Source: Pyxidicoccus caerfyrddinensis
GTDB lineage: Bacteria > Myxococcota > Myxococcia > Myxococcales > Myxococcaceae
Assembly: GCF_010894405.1 (NCBI RefSeq)
Contig: NZ_JAAIYA010000004.1
Span: 186,001 to 250,000, forward strand
Reading direction: 5' to 3'
Length of the DNA: 64,000 nt
This document shows, piece after piece, positions 60,176-64,000 of this stretch. The notes below the pieces were generated by a model. That model was not told the DNA's origin. It did not search any database and worked only from the letters and a program-made list of their open reading frames with translations. The first letter of the stretch is position 1; every line of letters starts with the position of its first letter. Both the position numbers and the translations under genes were made by a program.

Positions 60176-60287
60176 CGAGTATTCCCCAAGAATTCCGAAC
60201 GGTTACAAAAATGTAGGTCCGTATGGGTGGCGGATGCTAGCCATCGCTAAACTGGCTTGTCAACGAACGGAAGATGACCCGCAGAAG

Positions 60288-62483
60288 ATGACCCGCATAC
60301 GCATCGGACAGCGTTGGAAACGCGAACCCGCGACTTCCCCGCTCGATTCCATCGCACTGGAATTGGACGGGGTGGACCTGCTGTCCGGGGCCGTGGAGGA
60401 GTCTCTAGCAGAAGTGGTGCCCGCGCTGGTGCGCTCAGTTGCGGCCATTTATGGGGGGCGACAGCGGCTGGCCCAGGTTTCCCTGCCGGAAGCCCACCTG
60501 GAGCTGGTGCTCCGCCGGGTGGGACCGGAGGTGGAATTGCTCGTGGCGAGCCTCGCCCGCCCCGCCCGGCTGCTGCGGCCACCGGTGCGCGTGGAGGTGG
60601 ACGAGCTGGCCGTGGCCGTCCGGGAGGGCGCCGAGCGCTTCCTCGCGGACGTCACCCGGGTGGCCCCGAAGGCGCTCTCCACGTCCCTCTCCCAGGCGCT
60701 GGGGGAGCCACTGAAGGTCCTCCGCCGCCCCGCCCGTCCCCCCGAGGAGGCGCGCGCGAAGCCGTCCACGAAGCGGGTGGAGCCCCAGGAGGTGCCCGGC
60801 TTCGGCTTCGAGCTGCGCGACGTGGGCGTGCCCGCCGGCCGTGCGGGCGAGCGGGGCACCGCGGGGAGTCTGGCCCCGCTGCTGGCCGGGGGCGAGGTGT
60901 GGCTGGCGCTGCCGGGCCGGCCGGAGGCCTGGCGCGTCCCGGGCCCGCCCTTCCTCGCGGTGCTGGAGCTGTCCCGGCAGGCGGTGGAGCTGGCCCGCGC
61001 GGTGGAGCTGGGCGAGGAGCGCTTCGAGCTGGCCCCCGCGGGCGCGCGGCCGGTGCTGGTGCTGGACTTGAAGGGCGGCAAGGCGAAGCCCGGGCGCACC
61101 GGCACGCCCTTCCCGCTCGACGCCAAGGCCCTGGCCGGGGCCCTCTTCCACCTGGGCGAGTCCCTGGCCGCGGCCTTCGTGGAGGAGGACCGGACGCAGG
61201 TGGGCAACCCCTACCTGGTGGAGCTGGCGGAGCGCTGCCGCGAGGGCCTGTCGCACCTGCGCGGCGCGGTGCAGCCCCCCGAGGCGCAGGGCGCGGCCCG
61301 GGAGAAGAAGGCCCGGGCGGCCCGCGGCACGTCGAAGCCGCTGAAGGTGCCCGGGCGCCTGCGCCGGCTGCGCTTCGAGAAGCTGTGGGAGAAGCGCGGG
61401 CTGTCGGACGCCGAGGAGGCGAAGCTGCTGCTGGGCCGGCACGGGCCGGTGTACTGCGCGCCGCAGCTCGCGTCGGCCTTCTCGCGCAAGGACGGGACGC
61501 TGCTGTGGAAGCGCGCCGCGCCGCTGGGCGTGGCGGCCTCCGCGGACGGGCACGCGGTGGCGGCGGACATGACGCGCGTGTACGGCTTCACCGGCCGGGG
61601 CGCGGGCGCGCGCTGGCTGCATGACCACGACGGCATCCCCCTGGGCCCGCTGCTGCTGCGCAAGGACGGGCTGCTGCTCACCCTCTCCGAGGACCGCACC
61701 GTCGTCGCCTTCGCCGAGGCCACCGGCCGCGAAGTCTGGCGCCTCGCGCCTCCGCGCACGCAGCGCAGCTGGCTGTCCACCCAGGGCCACCGCGCGCTGG
61801 TGGGCACCGACTCGGGCTACCTCTACGGGCTCGACTTGGAAGACGGCCAGGTGCGCTACCGGATGCGCGCGCCCATGCCCTTCCACTGCCCACCGGTGGC
61901 GTGGGGCCGGCGCTTCCTGTCCATGCTGGGGCGCGGCTCGCACTGGGCGGTGCTGCTCGCGGACGCGCACACCGGTGAAACCGTGTGGACGCACGAGCCG
62001 GACCTCACCCATCCGTCCCTTCCGCTGCCGGTAGGGCCCCGCGTGTTCCTCGCCGGAGAGCGCGAGCGCGACGGCGTCCTCTTGTGCCTGGACTCCAAGG
62101 GCAAGCGCGTCTGGGAGCGGCCCTTGAATCTGGGGCCGGGGCCCTACGCGCTGTCGCCGCTGCCTCGCGCGGTGGTGGTGACGAGCCCGTCCGGGGCCGC
62201 CGCGCGCGTGGCCGCCAATGGCACGGTGGACTGGCGCGTGGGTGCCGCGGGCGAGCCGCTCATCCGCGCGCTCCCGGCCCGCACCGCGAGGGGCGTGACG
62301 CTGGTGCCGGGCGAGCGGGTGCGGGCGGTGGACCCTCGCGGCGGCCAGGTGCTCGCGGAGGTCCGGGTGGGGGTGGGGCTCGTCGCGCTCCAGGCGGACG
62401 TGCGCCTCAACCTCTACTTCCTCGACGACGCCGGCACGCTGTCCTCGTACCGGCTGGCGTCGCACTTCACCGTGGTGGAGTAG
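60288..62483 (+). CDS. Cytoplasmic PQQ-like beta-propeller protein
   Basis: The 731-residue protein has an unassigned N-terminal half (about 1-370) rich in Leu, Arg and Glu (LSGAVEESLAEVVPALVRSV). Then comes a beta-propeller of PQQ_2-type repeats at about 405-731 (FSRKDGTLLWKRAAPLGVAA, YGLDLEDGQVRYRM, LDSKGKRVWERPLNLGPGPY). No signal peptide is seen, which is unusual because most PQQ-like propellers are exported. ATG 60288 is preferred over an in-frame TTG/ATG region from 60234. Divergent from the HARE gene; the intergenic region has TACAAAAATGTA, a small A/T-rich dyad. Confidence 0.78.
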   Translation: MTRIRIGQRWKREPATSPLDSIALELDGVDLLSGAVEESLAEVVPALVRSVAAIYGGRQRLAQVSLPEAHLELVLRRVGPEVELLVASLARPARLLRPPVRVEVDELAVAVREGAERFLADVTRVAPKALSTSLSQALGEPLKVLRRPARPPEEARAKPSTKRVEPQEVPGFGFELRDVGVPAGRAGERGTAGSLAPLLAGGEVWLALPGRPEAWRVPGPPFLAVLELSRQAVELARAVELGEERFELAPAGARPVLVLDLKGGKAKPGRTGTPFPLDAKALAGALFHLGESLAAAFVEEDRTQVGNPYLVELAERCREGLSHLRGAVQPPEAQGAAREKKARAARGTSKPLKVPGRLRRLRFEKLWEKRGLSDAEEAKLLLGRHGPVYCAPQLASAFSRKDGTLLWKRAAPLGVAASADGHAVAADMTRVYGFTGRGAGARWLHDHDGIPLGPLLLRKDGLLLTLSEDRTVVAFAEATGREVWRLAPPRTQRSWLSTQGHRALVGTDSGYLYGLDLEDGQVRYRMRAPMPFHCPPVAWGRRFLSMLGRGSHWAVLLADAHTGETVWTHEPDLTHPSLPLPVGPRVFLAGERERDGVLLCLDSKGKRVWERPLNLGPGPYALSPLPRAVVVTSPSGAAARVAANGTVDWRVGAAGEPLIRALPARTARGVTLVPGERVRAVDPRGGQVLAEVRVGVGLVALQADVRLNLYFLDDAGTLSSYRLASHFTVVE

Positions 62484-62504
62484 GCGCGGGCAGCATCCCG
62501 CGCC
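62483..62504. terminator. Hairpin after the propeller gene
   Basis: GGCGCGGG (62483-62490) pairs perfectly with CCCGCGCC (62497-62504), an 8-bp stem with a CAGCAT loop, starting at the last base of the stop codon. It lies between converging genes and probably serves the plus-strand gene. No T run. Confidence 0.5.
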
Positions 62505-62520
62505 GCTCCTCCCGGGGGGG

Positions 62521-63435
62521 CTACTGGTTCTTCGCCGACTTGTCCGGGTCGATCTCCTCCTCGGGGCGCTCCTCCTGGGTGGCGCCCTCCCACGTCTCGC
62601 CGGCGCCCAGCTTCCACTCGGAGGGCACGTCCAGCTTCCACACGTAGTTGGCGGTGGCGTCACCGCCGGAAGCGCTGTGCGAGGAGACGTTGATGGTCAT
62701 CTCCAGCTTCGCCACGCCGCTGGGCAACTGGTCCAGGTCGTAGTGGCCCAGCACCATCTGCGGGGGGAACTGGGGGATGTAGCGCTCCGGGAAGTCCACC
62801 TTCATCGCCGGGTCGCTGCCGCGCATCTCGCCCAGCAGCTTCCCCTTCGCGTCGGTCAGCTTCCACACCGTGTCGAACGAGGCGCTGGTCATCATCTTCT
62901 TCACCTTGCCCTCGTCCTTGAGCGCGCGCTGCGCGCCCCACAGCGCCAGCTGCAGGCGAATCTGCGGCTTGCCCAGCACCATGACGACGTCCGACGACAC
63001 GATGTCCAGGCGCATGCCCTTGTCCGTGGCCGTCCACACCGGGCTGTACTTGCCCTCGCGCAGGCTGTCGAACACCTTGCGCGTGTACTCGTAGAAGGCC
63101 TTCTTGTCGTTGGCGCGCTCCTCCTTGCCGCTCTCGGAGCGCTTCTCCAGCTCCTCCAGGTAGCCGTCGAACTTCTTGTTGCCGGCGAACTGCGTCAGGT
63201 GCGTGTCCACCTGCTCGAAGTACGCGCGGAAGAAGGGCTTCAGCTCCTCCTTGTAGGCGGCCTCGTTCGGGTTGGCGCGCATCCAGCCGACGCGCTCGAG
63301 GTACTCGGCCTGGATGCGCTGGGCATCCGCGTCGCGCTGGGCGTCCTTCGCCTTGGCACTGGCGCTGCGGTAGCTCATGACGGCGGCCAGCAACACCCCC
63401 GCGATGATGACGATGACTCCGAAGTAGCGCTTCAC
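62521..63435 (-). CDS. Membrane-anchored protein of unknown function
   Basis: The 304-residue protein begins at GTG 63435 (AGGAG nine bases upstream) with one anchor (YFGVIVIIAGVLLAAVMSY). A helical Ala/Glu/Arg segment (KAKDAQRDADAQRIQAEYLE) leads to a mixed domain with strands such as GMRLDIVSSDVVMVLGKPQI and ends in an acidic, Pro-rich tail. No family recognised. The frame extends upstream to 63558 but over the divergent gene. It converges on the propeller gene. Confidence 0.78.
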   Translation of the reverse strand: MKRYFGVIVIIAGVLLAAVMSYRSASAKAKDAQRDADAQRIQAEYLERVGWMRANPNEAAYKEELKPFFRAYFEQVDTHLTQFAGNKKFDGYLEELEKRSESGKEERANDKKAFYEYTRKVFDSLREGKYSPVWTATDKGMRLDIVSSDVVMVLGKPQIRLQLALWGAQRALKDEGKVKKMMTSASFDTVWKLTDAKGKLLGEMRGSDPAMKVDFPERYIPQFPPQMVLGHYDLDQLPSGVAKLEMTINVSSHSASGGDATANYVWKLDVPSEWKLGAGETWEGATQEERPEEEIDPDKSAKNQ

Positions 63436-63487
63436 GAAGGCTGGCTCCTGTGCGTTGGAGCTGGCAGTGATATGAAAATTCCCCAAC

Positions 63488-64000
63488 GTGATCCAGGCCA
63501 CCGGCACCCACCTGTTCTCCGCGCCGCTTCCCTTGGAGGAGGGGGAGCTTCTGGGCAATCCCCAGGTGGCCTGGGAGTGCTACGGGGAACCGTCCGACGG
63601 CAAAGCGGTGGTGCTGCTGCACGACGTCTCCCATTCTCACCGAGCCTTGGGTCCACTAGAGGACTCGGCCTACCAACCGTCTGGCTGGGCGCAAGCGCTG
63701 GTGGGGCCGGGGCTGGCGTTGGATCCGGAGAGCACGCCGGTGGTGGTACCGGGCCTCTTGGGCAGTCCCTTCGGCACCACGTCACCGGCCTCGGCGGATC
63801 CGGCGACGGGTGAGCGCTGGGGCCTCAACATGCCGCCCCTCACGGTGCTGGACATGGCGCGCGGCGTGTCCGCGTGCTTGCGCGCGCTGGGGCTGAAGCA
63901 GGTGCGTGGGTTGGTGGGCGTGGGCCTGGGTGGCCAGGTGGCGCTGCGGCTGGCGGCGCTCTTCCCGGACCTGGCCGCCGGTGTGGTGACACTGGGCACG
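63488..64000 (+). CDS. MetX-like alpha/beta hydrolase, 5' part (runs off window)
   Basis: The 171 visible codons read HLFSAPLPLEEGELLGNPQV, then AWECYGE, VVLLHDVSHSH, PVVVPGLLGSPFGTTSPASA, RWGLNMPPLTVLDMARG and RGLVGVGLGGQVALRLAALF. The order (strand, HD/HG oxyanion region, PFGTTSP, MPPLTVLDMAR, elbow) is that of homoserine O-acetyltransferase (MetX) and relatives. The nucleophile elbow, normally GGSxGG, reads GVGLGG, so the serine is replaced by glycine. The frame opens after a TGA at 63473-63475 and GTG 63488 is the first start; no ribosome-binding site is obvious. Divergent from the membrane-anchored gene by 52 bp. Confidence 0.75.
   Translation, partial: MIQATGTHLFSAPLPLEEGELLGNPQVAWECYGEPSDGKAVVLLHDVSHSHRALGPLEDSAYQPSGWAQALVGPGLALDPESTPVVVPGLLGSPFGTTSPASADPATGERWGLNMPPLTVLDMARGVSACLRALGLKQVRGLVGVGLGGQVALRLAALFPDLAAGVVTLGT

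Noticed and set aside
60200..60226. TACAAAAATGTA dyad before the propeller gene as an operator
   Set aside because: It is short (four-base arms) and in an A/T-rich promoter-like island, so chance cannot be excluded.
63472..63813. ATG at 63472 as start of the last gene
   Set aside because: It lies in another frame that gives low-complexity Gly/Ala sequence; the MetX-like motifs are in the frame starting at GTG 63488.
1..64000. CRISPR arrays, tRNA and rRNA genes
   Set aside because: I saw no regularly spaced repeats of CRISPR type, no cloverleaf with a TTCGA arm, and no rRNA-like sequence. A covariance-model search would be needed to exclude small RNAs.

Overview
The window is very GC-rich and strongly G/C-biased at third codon positions. 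It carries several signatures of fruiting myxobacteria: a DUF2378 (TIGR02265-type) gene, a MYXO-CTERM-like sorting tail, many lipoproteins, a PadR/ADOP permease pair and a complete Frz chemosensory locus. I read it as a chromosomal segment of a Myxococcaceae species (Myxococcus, Corallococcus or Pyxidicoccus type). I see no rRNA, tRNA, CRISPR array, transposase or prophage.

Layout. 0-4.5 kb: a cysteine-rich Stig1-like surface protein, a DUF2378 protein, a gene that looks frameshifted near its 3' end, and a secreted nuclease-like lipoprotein. 4.6-10.1 kb: a candidate RNA-repair cassette made of an RNA ligase, a RdgB/HAM1-like pyrophosphatase fused to a conserved unknown domain, and an AbiEii-type nucleotidyltransferase. 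It is interrupted by an antisense Kelch-repeat lipoprotein gene. A 138-bp copy of the ligase 3' end on the far side of the Kelch gene shows that ligase and pyrophosphatase genes were once adjacent. 10-20 kb: LysE exporter/LysR regulator, PadR plus ADOP permease, envelope proteins and an AI-2E family transporter. 20-29.7 kb: a P1 peptidase, an overlapping operon of DUF4177, RDD and double ATP-grasp proteins, hemB, and an ABC exporter operon. 29.7-38.5 kb: a GH19 chitinase-like protein, envelope proteins, a TrmN6-like methyltransferase, a DUF1015 protein, a class II photolyase with a repeated upstream element, and a PHA-system protein.

38.5-53.3 kb is the Frz region. frzA-frzB-frzCD-frzE-frzG-frzF lie on the minus strand (CheW, CheW, soluble MCP, CheA-CheY, CheB, CheR-TPR). 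frzZ (double response regulator) is divergent; then come a radical SAM gene, alanine dehydrogenase, an ECF sigma/anti-sigma pair (rpoE1-like) and frzS. In M. xanthus FrzCD signals through FrzE to FrzZ to set cell-reversal frequency, and FrzS is a pole-localised type IV pilus motility protein; the same set and order are seen here.

53.3-64 kb holds a repeat protein, coaX and birA (coenzyme A and biotin metabolism), two lipoproteins, a HARE-HTH protein with a long low-complexity tail, a cytoplasmic beta-propeller protein, a membrane-anchored protein, and the start of a MetX-like alpha/beta hydrolase that appears to lack its nucleophile serine and runs off the window.

No stretch over about 300 bases is wholly empty. 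The longest gene-poor gaps are 7762-8063 (contains the ligase tail copy), 36325-36622 (photolyase promoter region), 26518-26770 (contains a perfect 18-bp palindrome) and 49520-49760 (contains the ald terminator). All calls are from reading the sequence without database searches.
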